From Acestrorhynchus altus (taxonomy: Eukaryota; Chordata; Actinopteri; Characiformes; Acestrorhynchidae), in assembly GCA_034509495.1 (NCBI GenBank), contig CM067514.1, positions 7,590,259-7,654,258 of the forward strand: a stretch of 64,000 bases of DNA, in the 5' to 3' direction. The position numbers and the translations under genes are program-made. Every line of letters begins with the position of its first letter. Position 1 is the stretch's first letter. Below the pieces are notes generated by a model, which ran no database searches, had not been told where the DNA came from, and was given only the letters and a program-made list of their open reading frames with translations. Positions 23,255 through 36,343 of the stretch are shown here, in pieces.

Positions 23255-26200
23255 TTATGTAATGAGCCTTAATGACTGATCCTCCCTCCTCCTGGAGGAG
23301 ATATCAATGTCTATTGAATCTTTCCCAACAATGAGTCGGAGACGCTTTGCTGGTGGAAGTGGGATGAAATCATCTTCATCCTCCTCGGATGAAGTCTGAT
23401 CGTCCATGTGGTTGCTCCTATGATTGCAATTCTTTCCTTCACCCTTGTTAAAATTGGTCTTATCAAGACATCCTGGTTCAACCCGATGGTCGGTGTCCTC
23501 ACGCTTCAGTTGTATCTTCAGCTTGGTGGAGCTTGCATGGGCCCCAGCACAGAAGCCATTGTTGAACCTAGCGATATAAGAGCTCCCCGTGTCCATGTTG
23601 TGGTCCTTGCTGAGCTTAATGCTGATCTTAGTGGACTTCACCTGAGTCTCACTGGGCTCCTTAGACTTACTACTGCTGCTGTCCCTACGTCGACGCAAAG
23701 TCAACTTGGGGATCCCTGTGGTGTTCTCCAGAATTAGGGCATCGTAGCGTGTGACTCGATGCTTCTTCTTTACTTTCCCTAATCCTCGACTGCTGCTCTT
23801 CCTCTTGTCCTTCTTGGACTTGACACCATTTGTCACAGCATCATAAAACATAGGCCTTTCAGGAAAATCTGGCAACATTTTACCACAGTCTCTGACAGTA
23901 GCTGTTTGTGTTTGTGGCAAAAAGGATGGAATGAAAGGTTCACTGCATGAGTCCTCCTCGCTCTTTATTACACTGACTGGCTGGACTTGAGTGAACCGGC
24001 GACTTCGTGAATGAGAAACTCTTGAACTGTGGCTGATGTATCGGTCAACTGGTTCAGGCTCATTCAACGTCAAACTGTGTGAAAGGTATTCCTCCATGTC
24101 AGCTGGCTCTGCTTTAATGACTACACCACCAGGCACAAGGCCCTGGTCTTCAAAAGTGCTTGGTTCTCTCTTCGTGTTACCAACCTCCTGTGCCTTTAGC
24201 AAAGTCCTGATTGACCGTCGAGTTCTGTAAGTGCAAGTCTGATCAGTCGCTAAAGCTGCAGAAGATTTTAAAGAATGCTGATTGTTTTCCTTCGCAACGT
24301 GCCGCGTTAAGCAGTCCCTAGAATGCAGTGATTGAAAAGTTCCAAATGAGTCCTTCTCCTTTTTAACAGGGACATTTCTGCACACCTTTGGCTCCTTGGG
24401 GCCTGTAACCACTTTAGCAGAGCCATTCACCTCTGGCCCTCTGCTTTGGCTCCGTAACTTTATGTTAGTGAGCAAAGGCTTTGAGGGTTTTGATTTCAGT
24501 TTCTTTGGTACCCTGTTATTAGTCTGACTTTGTTTGGAAGGTGAGGTAGATGTGTAGTCTCTTGAGAAAGACTGTCTATCGTGAGTCCTGGTTTTACTCA
24601 GCCGTGTGCTAGTGGATGTCCTTTTTCTAGATGCTGGAGAGAAAAAAAAAAACATAATTAGAGAATCTCAGAGTGTATTTCTATTCAAAACATCAAAGAC
24701 AGGGCAAATTTCACACACACTTATATGATCACATTTTTTAATTGAGGCAGCTCTGAAAGCACTGAAATATTAAAGTATGGCTGAACAATGACCACTGTGA
24801 AAACCCCGTACTAGATCATACCTTGATTTTGATATAGTAATCTTACGAAAATGTCATGAAAGCTTTTGTTTAATGTTAAATTAACATTAACAAAAATCAA
24901 ACTAATGGTCAAGAAAGTATGAAGTTGTGTGTTTGAAATTAAATTGTACATTTTTGCTTAATTTTTTTTTTTTGTCTGAGCTGTGCACACTATCCTAAAT
25001 GCAGTCTTATTTACTACTTCTAGTGATTTCCTTGCTTCAAGTTTTAATGAAGGATAATGGAACAATGAATACCTCTCATTTAAATTCTCAGGTTTAATAT
25101 GTAGACTCTGGGCACTGAATAGAAAGAGTTGTTAACTGAACAAAATACTTACATGAATGTATTTTTGGTGAATCCTGAGTGTCTGCATCTGTGTGAGACC
25201 CAACAGAGTGGCTATCAGAGTTCTGACTCCCTTCTCCCAGCTTCTTCAACCTGTTCAGTCGCTTGTCAGTCTCTCTCAAGCCATATTTACTATTAATTAC
25301 AGGTACCACCACAGGGAGACCCATTTTTGATTTGAAAGCACCAGTCCCTCGCCTGTAAACCAATAGGAACAATAAATTCAGTTCATTCTGAACATAACAG
25401 ACACTGAACCAAACAACATAAACAGATACTATACCTTTCGCATGTGTAGCATTCACAAAACTCATTGTTTTCTCCAAAGAAGCCATCACCATAATAACAT
25501 GAGATTTCTTCTCCGGGTTCAATATCTCTGAGAGCTTTCACACAAGCAGTGTCTCGACCTGTAGACACAAACTGGGAAACAGAGAAAAGTGATGTTCATA
25601 TCTCTGACATTCACACACACACAAACACTGGTTTAAAATAATGAGGATATAATTACCTTACAGTTTGGCCGACAATCTGAAATGAAAAAAAATAAAGCCA
25701 GTGTTAAAAACAGAAACTAACATTTTTGCACAAAGAAAAACAGAGACATAAACATTGCAAAGGACAGAACGATGTGCTGGTGTACAAGTTAACCATACCA
25801 TGGTTAATGAATGCAGCAGGTCCAAGCCATAGCTGGGCACAGTTTTTGCGAGTGGAGTACATGACACTGAAGTCATTTTCCCCATGCCGCAGTAACATGT
25901 TCTCCTCACTTGCTGACAGCTCAGCTATACAACCAACCAAGTATTCAATCTTATCATTGCGCTTCCTGTATCAGCAGAAAAAAAACAATTTCAATTTTAT
26001 ATTACATACTATACTTTACTAGTGAGTCTGAAAAAAATAATATCATAAATGAAAACCTGTCATATTTTCAATACATTACAGACTAAAAAATCCTGGGTTG
26101 AAACAATCACAGCATTGGGTTGTTTTGATGCAACATTTTCATTATCAGCTTTAAATTTTAAATGCACTGTTGGGTTAACAGAAGTAAAGTTTAGGCTGCA

Positions 26201-28082
26201 TTTTGATTATAGTTGTGCTTTGCAAACCAACATGGCTATAATAGCAACCACCTAGTAACAACATAACAACTGCTTAGAAACACCACAGCAACAATCTAGC
26301 AACCCCCTAGCATTCACTTAGCAACACCATAGCAAGCATATAGCAACACCACCGTTTTTGATTCATTGTTACTATGGTGGCCAGATGGTTGCTATGCCTT
26401 TGCTAAGTGGTTTCTATGGTATCCAAGATTTCAATACACAACCCAAACTTTAGTTCTGTTTACTTAGCAATGCAGTTAAATGTACTGATGCAGTTGAAGT
26501 CCTTTAAACTGCCATTGTGTATAAAATGTGCTATACAAACAAAATACTTACTTAACCAAGACTGGGTTGTTTCAACCAAAAACCTTTAGTATGTATATGT
26601 AAATGACATATTTCAAGCCATTTTTGTATTAATGTTTATACTGTCTGATTAGAAATGTATTTAAAATAAAATATTTGCATAATTAGAAATCTTTGATTTC
26701 TAATTTTCAAACCTTTTAAATCAAAGACTTTAAAATGTAATTTTATATGATATGAACACAGAACAGTTTTTCATGAAATTATGAATATGAATGAACATTC
26801 ACAGTATAGGTCTGAACAAAATTTAAACACACCATTCTTTTGTTGCCACTATTTTGGCCCCATTTTGCTCAGATGAATATCGGTTACAGGGTAATATTTC
26901 AAACCCACTCTCGCTGTCAAACATGCGCAAATAAACAAAAACCTAAAAAAAACAAAAAACACAGTAAAGTTTAATATATATGTAGGATTAATACAGATGT
27001 ATATACAGATAAATAGTGTTCAGAGTGGTTATATCTAAAGTATCATACATGCTGTTTGAATAGTTTCTCCTGGGCCTTGGTCTTGGGGAGAAAATGATTT
27101 CTGGAGAAGTCTCCAGATGTTAAGGCGGTAAAAGCTTGCTCCAGGCTATTGTGTTTTTTAAAACTTTCTATAATTTCCTTTAATTCCTCTTGTCTTCCTT
27201 TAATTGGTCGAAACCTATACACAGCAAAAACAGAACATGAAATTTAGCAAATTTATTTTTAAATTTATAGGTAAGTCAGTGCTCATATACCAGAAGTAAA
27301 GTTACCTGGCATTCATCTTATGGGTTTGAAACCCAAGGTAAGGATCTAGAATGAGACCTGTGGTAAGGTCATCATTCTCACACAGCTCCTTGGCTGTCAT
27401 TCCTGAGGATGGGACATGACGTCTCTCCACCTCCAGTGGCCCTGCATTAAAACCTAAGCAACAAAAAACATTACAAATTACTTTAACCACTACTTTCATA
27501 AGTAGTAGTAGGTTGGACACACACAATTCCTAGTCATACAACCTTAATGAATACAGTCAAAATAAAATCTGTATGTGTACATCTGTAAACATTTCACTAG
27601 TGAATGATAGAATCCATAGTTTCATGCCTTATATAGTGCAGGGAGTAGGGAACCATTTGATATTCAGTCCTAGTTTAGTGTTCATGTGCACAATTACTGA
27701 TTAGGTGTGCACGAGGGCCATAGTGGTTGGTGTGGCATAACAGATAACACCACCAGTGATCCAACACAGCATGTGGGAGACATGGTACATCACTCTGGAT
27801 AAGAGCATCAGCCAAATGCCATTAATATAAATGAGGGCAAGTTTGTTCTTACTAAAGAAAAATTGTCTCACTTATCCACATAAATGTGATGGAAAAATTG
27901 GAAACGATAAATGAGACTGGAATGTAGAACCACTCACGGCGGCTGCATCTCCTGCTGCTGAGGCCACTTTTGCTGGGACGCAGATGAGGAGTACGAGCTT
28001 GGCTCCCTGGTTGTTCGCTGAACCTGTTCCCATGCCGTCTGCCATTTACTACCATGTTCTTCGATTCTCCCAACCACTTCAT
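23255..28082 (-). CDS. kmt5b: histone-lysine N-methyltransferase KMT5B (SUV420H1)
   Basis: Nuclear enzyme that di- and trimethylates histone H4 lysine 20 on nucleosomes. Coding exons: 28082-27938, 27453-27306, 27214-27049, 26942-26833, 25965-25799, 25676-25657, 25571-25435, 25352-25153 and 24633-23255. All introns are GT-AG and the sum is 2472 nt (823 residues plus stop). The start MKWLGESKNMVVNGRR matches the mammalian N-terminus; an ATG two codons upstream is possible. The SET domain lies at about 155-300, with NHDCRPNC at 244-251, YYGDGFF at 278-284 and post-SET cysteines C291, C293 and C296. The last exon encodes a long basic tail ending in IDIDISSRRREDQSLRL. Human KMT5B is about 885 residues. 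Its closer likeness to KMT5B than to KMT5C rests on the tail. Confidence 0.95.
25657..25676 (-). other. kmt5b: 20-nt microexon of kmt5b (catalytic motif)
   Basis: Bounded by an AG acceptor and GT donor, this exon supplies most of DCRPNCK in the SET domain (residues 246-252; the first base of the Asp codon is in the preceding exon). It is needed to keep frame: the preceding exon ends one base into a codon and the next begins in phase 0. Skipping it would frameshift the message. Confidence 0.9.
26085..26590. mobile_element. palindromic MITE in kmt5b intron
   Basis: Outer inverted words 'tgggttgaaacaa' (left) and 'gggttgtttcaacc' (right) enclose a repetitive interior of 'tagcaaccacctag'-type words. 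It sits within the intron between the 26833-26942 and 25799-25965 exons. Non-coding. Confidence 0.65.
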
Positions 28083-28625
28083 ACCCACAAACCACCTGGG
28101 TTAGTAGCATTGAGTCTCTGTTCTGATGAAACAACCAAGATCATAATTAATGCATGTTAGTCAATTTTCAAAGTGACAGATATGCTTGGAAAAAATAAAT
28201 GTTTTGATATTATCAAAAGAATAGACTGTATTAAACTGGAAACTCCTTAGACTTTTCAAAATCTACTTAATGTCAAAAAATAGACATAAACGATGACACA
28301 TTTATGTACATTAATGCAGCTCACTTAATAGAACTTAACATAAATAGAAATAATTCTTTACAAAAAGTAAATCACTCAGAAGTACTGAATTTCTTGTTGA
28401 ACTATTAGTCTACATGACACCAGCAAGTAGATTTATGTAGCATAATGTTGTTGCATGACTGCAGTTGCAGATCTGTATGCTGTATACGATGTGAGACATG
28501 TCTAATTCATATTCTCAGATTTTGTAACAAGGTTGTAGTCCTTACATCATATCTGAACCTTAAATTTATATTAATTATAATTATAATGCAGGATTTGAGA
28601 TGAAATCCAATGAGACCGTTTGAAG

Positions 28626-28870
28626 TCAATCAATCAATCAATCAAAGTTTAGTTATATAGCGCTTTTTACAATGAAGTCACAAAGTGGCTTTACAGATAT
28701 CTGGTTCCAAGCCTCAGTTAGGCAGCCAGTGGGAGACAGTAGCAGGAAAAATTCCCTTGAAAGAAACCTTGAGAGGAACCCATCCTCCAAAGGTCATCAC
28801 CGGATAGCACAGACAAAGCACGAAAAGAGTTTGACAATAAAGATCTATAGCTAATAGTGTGAGCAGGTCA
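28626..28870 (+). repeat. dispersed teleost repeat in kmt5b intron 1
   Basis: Starts with a (CAAT)n run, then 'agttatatagcgctttttac', 'cacaaagtggctttacag' and 'gaaaccttgagaggaaccc'. Related copies are at 13195-13372 (reverse), 32165-32360 and 40385-40475. Non-coding and of uncertain class. Confidence 0.7.
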
Positions 28871-29922
28871 TGTATGGGCAAGAACGAATTATGAGAGAAT
28901 GCGAGTGAGTGTAGGATACAAGCTTAGTGTTAATATGGAAGTCCATGCAGGTTAAACATTCATAAACTGGCAGTGGAGTCTCTAATGTGAGGAGATGCAT
29001 CTTAAAATATATTTTGATTGAAATTGTAAAAATTGTAAAAATTCTGAATAATCAAAAGGAGATCAAATATCAGAACTTTTAATTGTGGATAATCAGACAA
29101 TGTTAAAAAGGCTGGCCATTCTGTTTTTACTGGTCAGAATCACAGTGGAGATACCTGTAGTTACATTTATACTAGTAAACAGTAATTACAGATGTTTTAA
29201 TAATTATAGTAATTATTAGTCAGTTATATAATTTTAGTAATGATAGATTATTGTGTAGCTGGGTTTTTACTTGTAAAAATATAGTTATAGGTAAGAGTGT
29301 TAAATTGTATATAAATCAATGGTAACATATGATTAAATCAAGGATGTGTCATCATTAATCTCATGATTAAAAGGTCATGTGAGCAATCAGCTTGGCTTCA
29401 CAGATCTGCAGGTCTGATCATCTCCACTCAACACTTCACTGACATCTCTGTGGCACCACATCCATCCTTTAGGGGTTTCATTAGTAAAGACCAGGCTCAT
29501 GTTGCTGGAGTTAATTTAGTTTAAAACTCGAGGTCAGGTGTAAAGGCGTGAAGCCCAGCCTGTGGGCTCGTGTTTTCTGCCCTTAGCAGAAGGTGGCCTC
29601 CAGGGATCAGCGGCTGTGTGTTTATCAGCTGCACTTGTTGACTGAGTGCTTTAAATGAGTGGGACTGAAGAGTTCAATCTTACACTATGACCTGCTGTCT
29701 TCAGAAACCCTGTATGAAACACACATTTACCAAACACTGCTGTACACTGCCTTTACACTGACACAAAATTTACCCTGCAGCTAGCCAGCTGGGTATTCTG
29801 TTGAGTTTTGCTACCCATCGAAATGTGCTACTTAATGTTCTGTGCATGCACACGTTTTTAACACTTTTAGTTTTTTTGTAATCATACTGTTTTGCTCTGA
29901 ACATATCCCCATCTTCACTTCT

Positions 29923-29923
29923 C

Positions 29924-29971
<48 letters not shown>

Positions 29972-30165
29972 TATTATTATTATTATTATTATAACTTTAT
30001 ATTAAATTACCTCCTACTATGACTAACAATTAAAAATAATAACAACTATAATAACTTATAATCTAATAACAATAATAATAATAATATGTAATAACTTGTA
30101 ATAATACTAACATGTAGTGCTAATAATAATAATGTGTAATAATAATAATAATAATAATAAGTATG
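29923..30165. repeat. (AAT)n/(TTA)n microsatellite cluster
   Basis: A cluster of AAT and inverted TTA runs with variants, in kmt5b intron 1 beside the minisatellite. Confidence 0.95.
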
Positions 30166-30261
30166 TAATCTGTAATTGCAAAAACATTATGCATGAATAA
30201 TATAGTAACAATATAGTACAAATGAGGGTTCATTGAGCCTGTCCCCATATGTATATGTACA

Positions 30262-31110
30262 GTGTCTGTGCAGAGAAATATGAGTAGAGGATTTGAATAT
30301 TGTCCGTGCTGACAGATATCAGTAGAGTATCTGAATATCATCTGTGCAGAGAGATACGAGTAGCGGATCTGAATATCCGTCCGTGCAGAGAGCTCCGTGT
30401 AGCGGATCTGAATATCGTCCATGAAGAGAGATATCAGTAGAGGATCTGAATATCGTCTGTGCAGAGAGATATCAGTAAAGGATCTGAATATCGCCCGTGC
30501 AGAGAGATATCAGTAAAGGATCTGAATATCACCATGCAGACAGATATCAGTAGAGGATCTGAATATTGTCCATGCAGAGATACGAGTAGTGGATCTGAAT
30601 ATCGTCCGTGCAGAGAGATACGAGTAGTGGATCTTAATATCGTCCGTGCAGAGAGATACGAGTACAGGATCTGAATATCGTCCGTGCAGAGAGATACGAG
30701 TACAGGATCTGAATATTGTCCGTGCAGATATCAGTAGAGTATCTGATCATCGTCCATGCAGAGAGATACGAGTAGCGGATCTGAATATCGTCCATGAAGA
30801 GAGATACGTGTAGAGGATCTGAATATTGTCCGTGCAGACAGATACGAGTAGCGGATCTGAATATCGTCCATGAAGAGAGATACGTGTAGAGGATCGGAAT
30901 ATTGTCCATGCAGACAGATACGAGTAGCGGATCTGAATATCGTCCGTGCAGAGAGATATCAGTAGAGTATCTGAATATCGTCCATGAAGAGAGATATCAG
31001 TAGAGTATCTGAATATCGTCTGTGCAAAGAGATATCAGTAGAGTATCTGAATATCGTCCGTGCAGAGAGGATCTAAATATCGTCCGTGCAGAGATTCAGA
31101 GTCAGTTGTG
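30262..31110. repeat. 38-bp minisatellite, ~22 copies, kmt5b intron 1
   Basis: The repeat unit is about 38 bp, built around 'ggatctgaatatcgtccgtg' plus 'cagagagatacgagtag'. About 22 units can be counted, some shortened. Alternation of gata(c)gag/gatatcag and cgtg/catg variants gives a 76-bp higher-order pattern around 30770-30920. It begins about 540 bases downstream of the first-exon donor. Both strands contain spurious open frames of repeat translation. Confidence 0.95.
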
Positions 31111-31449
31111 TAGATTGTCAGTGCAGTGAGTAATACCATTATGATGATGATATTATATATGAATGTGCTCTTGACCCTCTAATCTAAACTGGACTCGACT
31201 TTCTGGACCTGGTGGGGAAGCACGTTTTGACGGGGTGGCAAAAACCGGCACAACACCGGACCCATCTTCTGAAAGTGATGAGCAGGGGAATAAAGGTGTT
31301 TATATCCGAGTTACTCCTGAACTCGGACTAAAACACACTGAAGTGTCTGTTCATCTGATGACGGTTAAATGACCGTTGGTTACCCGGATCAGCCGTTAGA
31401 AGCCGGTTAGTGGAGCAGCTACCTGAGCTTCCCTGCCTTTAACACTTTT

Positions 31450-32000
31450 ATTCCTCAGTCCGAGCTAGTTAAAGGTCACCGACTCAGAGCGAACTGGGAG
31501 AGCCGCTGGTTCCCAGTAAAGCCCCGTTCTGACCTCGCCAGCCCAGTTTGAATGTAAACAGCCGGTTAGCTCCCAAGCTAAGAGCTAGCTAAATGTGTAG
31601 TTTGGTTAAGTTCGGCGAAGTTAATGAGTTAATGTCTGATACTCACTTAATCAGCGGCCACCACAAAGAACCTCAGCCCTGCATTCTGCACTCTGATCCA
31701 CAGCTAATGCAGAAAACAAAGCAATAAAGGTCGCTAACTTCAGTATAAATATTAAAATGAAGATGGCGGAGGTCTACGAAGAAGAAAGGTAGCGGAGCGA
31801 ATCGGCCTCCAGAAACGAGCCCGTTGCCTCCTCCACTTTATAAAATCACTGACAAAACTCTAACACCGAGCGCTGCGAAAAGCAGCCGGAATTTCAGGCC
31901 GAAATCCTGTAAATCCCTGATAGTGTTAGCGTTTGGGGACTATTTTCGCTTGCTCGGAGGAACACCAAAGTAGTCCCGGCAAAACAAACCACAGGCCCTT
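31450..32000 (-). promoter_or_regulatory. kmt5b: kmt5b CpG-rich promoter and non-coding exon 1
   Basis: CpG-rich stretch. On the minus strand an exon ends at 31647 with donor GTGAGTAT, which would splice to the acceptor at 28122 (5' UTR plus start codon). The transcription start is not determined; near 31760-31800 is likely. A 'gaagatggcgga' YY1-like word lies at 31760-31771. Confidence 0.65.
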
Positions 32001-32037
32001 TAAAGCGCGTTGCCAGATCCAGACTTTATACCCATAG

Positions 32038-32120
32038 ATGGAGGGATTGATGGGTGGATTAAAGGATGGATGGATGGACGGACTGATGCATGAATGAATG
32101 GATGGATTAATGAATGGATA
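32038..32120. repeat. (GGAT)n-like microsatellite
   Basis: An imperfect run of ggat/gaat words. Confidence 0.85.
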
Positions 32121-32164
32121 TTACATTACACATCACACATCAAGATTACATACACATCAGTTCA

Positions 32165-32995
32165 CATCAATCAATTAATCTATCGATTAAAGTTTATTTA
32201 TATAGGGCTTTTTGCACTGGAATAGCACAGCAAAACAATATAACAAAAGGACAAGGAGAACAAAAACAACTGGACAGAAAGAGTAAAATAATAAGGAACA
32301 ACAGTTAAGGTGAGAGCAGGCTGTGTATGAGTGGATGTGAGAGATCATAGGGTACAGGCTCAGTTTTAATGTGAAAGGTCATGCAGGTTAAACACTCGTG
32401 CTCAGCAATACAGTCTAGTATAGTATGGTGTGAGGGAGCAAATGTGAGGATTCAGAGGAGGACAGCATCATTTAAATTACATTTACATTTACGGCATTTA
32501 GCAGACGCCCTTATCCAGAGCGACTTACAAAAGTGCTTTGCTGTTCACTCAGAATATCCTTAGCTAGTAGACGAGGCTAGAATCTAAAGATTCCTCACGC
32601 TTAGATCCTGTTGAAACAAATGTCTTTATGGAGTTAAATACTCCTGAAACAGATGAGTCTTCAGTCAGCGTTTGAAGACAGTGAGGGACACAGCTGTTCG
32701 GACTCCCAGGGGAAGTTCATTCCACCATTTTGGTGCCAGAACAGAAAAGAGTCTGGATGCATGTTTTTCCTTGTGTTTTGAAGGATGGTGGGTCAAGTGT
32801 TTTGACCATTGCCATCAAGTATGGAGGGGCTGGTCCATTTTTGGCTTTGTAGGTCAGCATCAAGGTTTTGAATTTGATGCGGGCAGCTGCAGGGAGCCAA
32901 TGAATGGAACTCAGCAGAGGAGTTACATGACTAGCAGAGGAGTAGCGGGGTAGTGGGGAGCACCAGGACAGATAGGAAAGGGTATCTCAATACAT
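32165..32995 (+). repeat. dispersed non-coding repeats (two adjoining families)
   Basis: 32165-32360 resembles the 28626 element ('agtttatttatatagggctt'). From about 32482 a different teleost repeat follows ('gcatttagcagacgccctta', 'tccagagcgacttacaaaag', later 'gaagttcattccaccatttt'). I know these words as common in fish genomes but cannot name the class. Open frames are incidental. Confidence 0.6.
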
Positions 32996-33519
32996 GGGAA
33001 AGAGAAAAAGAAAACAGAATACTTACATACAGTTAAATTATGGTGTACATTTAACATGCAACTAATTCCTTCAGTTTTTCAATTTTTCCAGTGTTTTTTT
33101 ATATAGGAAAACTCATCTTTATCATGATATCAGAGGCACAGTTTAGTGGTAACATAGCAACAAAGCTTACTGCAAATCTTCCCACGCTTCTGAACCCTGC
33201 TACATCTCTCATATTCTCTGAGAAATCCATTGATGTTTTTAAATGTAGTTTTTCCCATTCATTTAAAACATATCGTGACAGAAGCCACTACAGCATTAGT
33301 CACTAATGGCACTGTAAAGACAAATTTATTTGTGTAGCACCTTTCATACTCGGTGACAATTCAAAGTGATTTACAGAAATATTAAAAAGATACATAATCA
33401 AAGCAATAAAAATGTTTCAAAAATATATATAATTAAAATGTCAAAATTATAAACATGGAATTAAAAACTAAAGAAACTAAATAAAAATAAGAACATTTAT
33501 AAATAAACAGTAAAGTGCT
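32996..33519. other. intergenic with repeat fragment at 33316-33420
   Basis: Contains 'ttatttgtgtagcacctttc' and 'aaagtgatttacag', another common fish repeat motif. Otherwise nothing is recognised. Confidence 0.4.
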
Positions 33520-33960
33520 GAAAGGCCTCGTTTTTGTTTTTTAGAACCTTCTGTCAGATGTTTATATGATACGATGAAGTACAATAAGAAACATTCCATA
33601 TGTTTTTTTAACCTTTTACCATCCTGTTTAACCTTCTTTAAGACTTCTGCAAATCGTCTTGGCATGCTGGAAATTAGATTCTGGGCAAAATCTTGAGTGA
33701 TGACAGTGCAATCTTGCCTAATCAGTGCTTGGAAGTTGATCAGAGTTTCTGGGTTTTTGTTTGTCCACCCTCTTTTTGAGGATTGACCACAGGTTTGATG
33801 CCATTCCTTATTTATGGCAGTCAAAAGTTTGAGCAAACCTACACATGAATGCTCTCAGGATGCTTAACCGTTGGCATGACACAGGATTCATGGTAGCTGA
33901 GGTGTCTGATCTGACTGTGTTCCAAATTATTATAAAAGTGACAAATCAATTGGATTTCAG
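33520..33960 (-). mobile_element. degraded Tc1/mariner transposase relic
   Basis: The minus-strand frame contains NLISSMPRRFAEVLKKVK, the shape of a Tc1/mariner transposase C-terminus (…SMPRR…V…). The preceding NKEWHQTCGQSSKRGWTNKN is degenerate. Terminal repeats were not resolved. Confidence 0.55.
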
Positions 33961-36343
33961 TAAAATATACCAAGTTTTTAGTTTTATCTTTTTACATAAC
34001 TGGTATCAATCTCTGACAGGTTTCTTAGTTTTCCAGGTGATCTTAATTTAAAGAAAACATAAGAATGTGTCATCGAACCGAAAAGACTGATGGGAGATTG
34101 AGAGATACATTTAATCAGATACAGATTTATAAAAGTTTAACAGGAGACTGATATGCCACTCCTTTATGTTCCTCAACCAATCACATTCCCCCACCTGTCT
34201 TTAAAAGACTTTAACTCACACCTTTTGCTGTGTTACAGATGCTGATGTTTCGTTTTTCTGCCTTTCTTCCACGCTGCCACTAGTTTGGTCCTGTTGGTCA
34301 TACAGGGTGCTGACTCTGCCCCTGCCTTCCATACTCTCATAGAATATGAGAGGGCCCAGATGAGACCTGGTCCGACTACAAGGCCAACACCAAAAACCCC
34401 AAATCCATAATTGTTAACTATAAAACTTTACATCTTGGGTCAGAACAAAATGTTTCTGCATGCTCCTCAGTCCTCTGGTAGAAATGGATCATTTCTGTCA
34501 CTCAAATTGTATTAAGAGGGCAGCTATGAAAAAAACACTGGCGGTATCTCTGGAGCCCTATGAACTCAATGTAGTATCCTTTAGATGCTGGAAGATGTGC
34601 TTAACTAAGGAACTAGAGATCCACACTTTTTGCGGGCCATGCTTTTCTAGGCATCATATCTCACATCACAGATCATAAACAGCAAGACTTAATGTGTCTA
34701 ACCTCGGTAGTCTCGTCATTGTGTGATGAGTGAGTATTCCAGCTCAGAAAACTAGCTAAAATTTACTCATTTCTAACTGAATTAAATCCCAGTTTAAATG
34801 CCAAAGTAGCTTCCAGTGCCTGCTTATTGCTCTGTCCACATACAGACCCGTAAAAGTAGGTGTGGCTAATCAACCCCAGGTGTTTCCAGTCTGTGTCTGT
34901 GTATTTATGTTCCTTTGTCTCAGTGTTCTTTGGTTTGTGTGTTAATGTCAAAGATCGTGCTGTGCAGTTTTGTTGTTATCCTGGTGGGTTTTGTTCTGTT
35001 TAACAAACCCTACCCTGCGAATACATCTGCCTCCTTGTCTTATCAGCAGCGCAAGCCTGACAAAGTTCAGAAACACTCTGGATGATCAATTTCCATCAGG
35101 ATTTCTGAGATGTCTTTTTTAGTCCTTATAAGAAACTGTAAAAAATGTAGAATGGTTGTAATGTTTTTTTGTGAGCATCAGGTGGTTATTTTATACATTA
35201 TTAAGATAGAATAGTGTTGTACTTTATGGTATTTTGAATAATTTAGGGCACTATAAAACTTGTGGTTAGATTGAGACACTAGCTTTTGGACAGTAAAGGA
35301 CTATTAAATTTTCTTTAATAGTATTCTGCAGAATCCCAGGCATGTATTTTGTCAAGGTCATGCAGTCAAAAGCACCCCATAAACCTTTTTGCAAGATAAC
35401 CACTGAAACAATGATAGTTCTTTACTTTATTGAAAATGCTTGCCAGAAAGTCACTGCAATTCACTTTCACATCATTACAGGCAAATATACTGTTACAAAT
35501 CCACACATCACAATATAAACAATTATTATACAGCACAAATTAGATCATGATAAATGTTACATTGTATCATTATAAATAGATCAATAAATTCTAAAGCATT
35601 TCTCTAAATTGATTCAATGGTTCTACATACAGTATTTTAGCTGGAACTTCAGATATAAGGTGCAAAGGAATAGCACCATTTTGTGATAAACTGGTGATGC
35701 TGAAGGGCAAAATGATCTAATGAAATGAAGAGTACAGTAAAGAGGTAATTTCTTCAGGAAAGTTGTACAACATCAATCCTGAATTATCTGCACACACAAT
35801 AAAACTGTGTACGTGGTAAAATAGCACCTGTGATAGAGAAGTAATTTCACCTGAAAGTTTCAATGTGTACAGTTCTACAATGTTTCACATTTCTGTTAAA
35901 ATGCCCAGTCTGATTCTGAGTCTCCAGGTTAACCAAGGAATATGAAGTTCATTTGATGGAGCAAAGAATATATCAAACTAAGTATTTAACATGCATGCCT
36001 GACTGCTGAGTAACTACACTATTTAGGAGCACTACTAAGTCAATATTCAGGCGTAATGCAACATTCTGTGATGCACAGCATGTGCTCAAGCCGGTGACGT
36101 TTGTGGACATTTAACGATTATAAGAGCGCAAGTGCAGACAAACAAGTCCAAACCACACCACAAACAGATGACTACAGTATACTTGCATCTGCATTAAGAT
36201 ACTCCCTACAAATTTTTACATTTCAGCCAAAACGATTCAAATTCTGAAGGATAAGTGACAAAGTCTGAACCCCAAAATCGTTTACTTGTATCATGTTATT
36301 ATATGGTAGAAGTTTAATTAACTTATTACTTAAGGTATAACTA
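33961..36343. other. intergenic; possible solo LTR end near 34830-35062
   Basis: The 34830-35062 stretch ends '...agcgcaagcctgaca', as some fish LTRs do, but no matching start was established. No gene was seen in the rest. Confidence 0.35.

Noticed and set aside
30120..30909. Open frames of 70-100 codons on both strands across the minisatellite
   Set aside because: They are periodic translations of the 38-bp repeat. The unit length is not a multiple of three, and no start context or conservation supports a protein.
31760..31790. Short ORF MAEVYEEER on the plus strand at the kmt5b promoter
   Set aside because: Nine codons in a CpG promoter; the ATGGCGG word is better explained as a YY1-type promoter motif.
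34690..35062. Possible LTR ending '...caagcctgaca'
   Set aside because: No matching 5' boundary, second LTR or internal retroelement sequence could be found.
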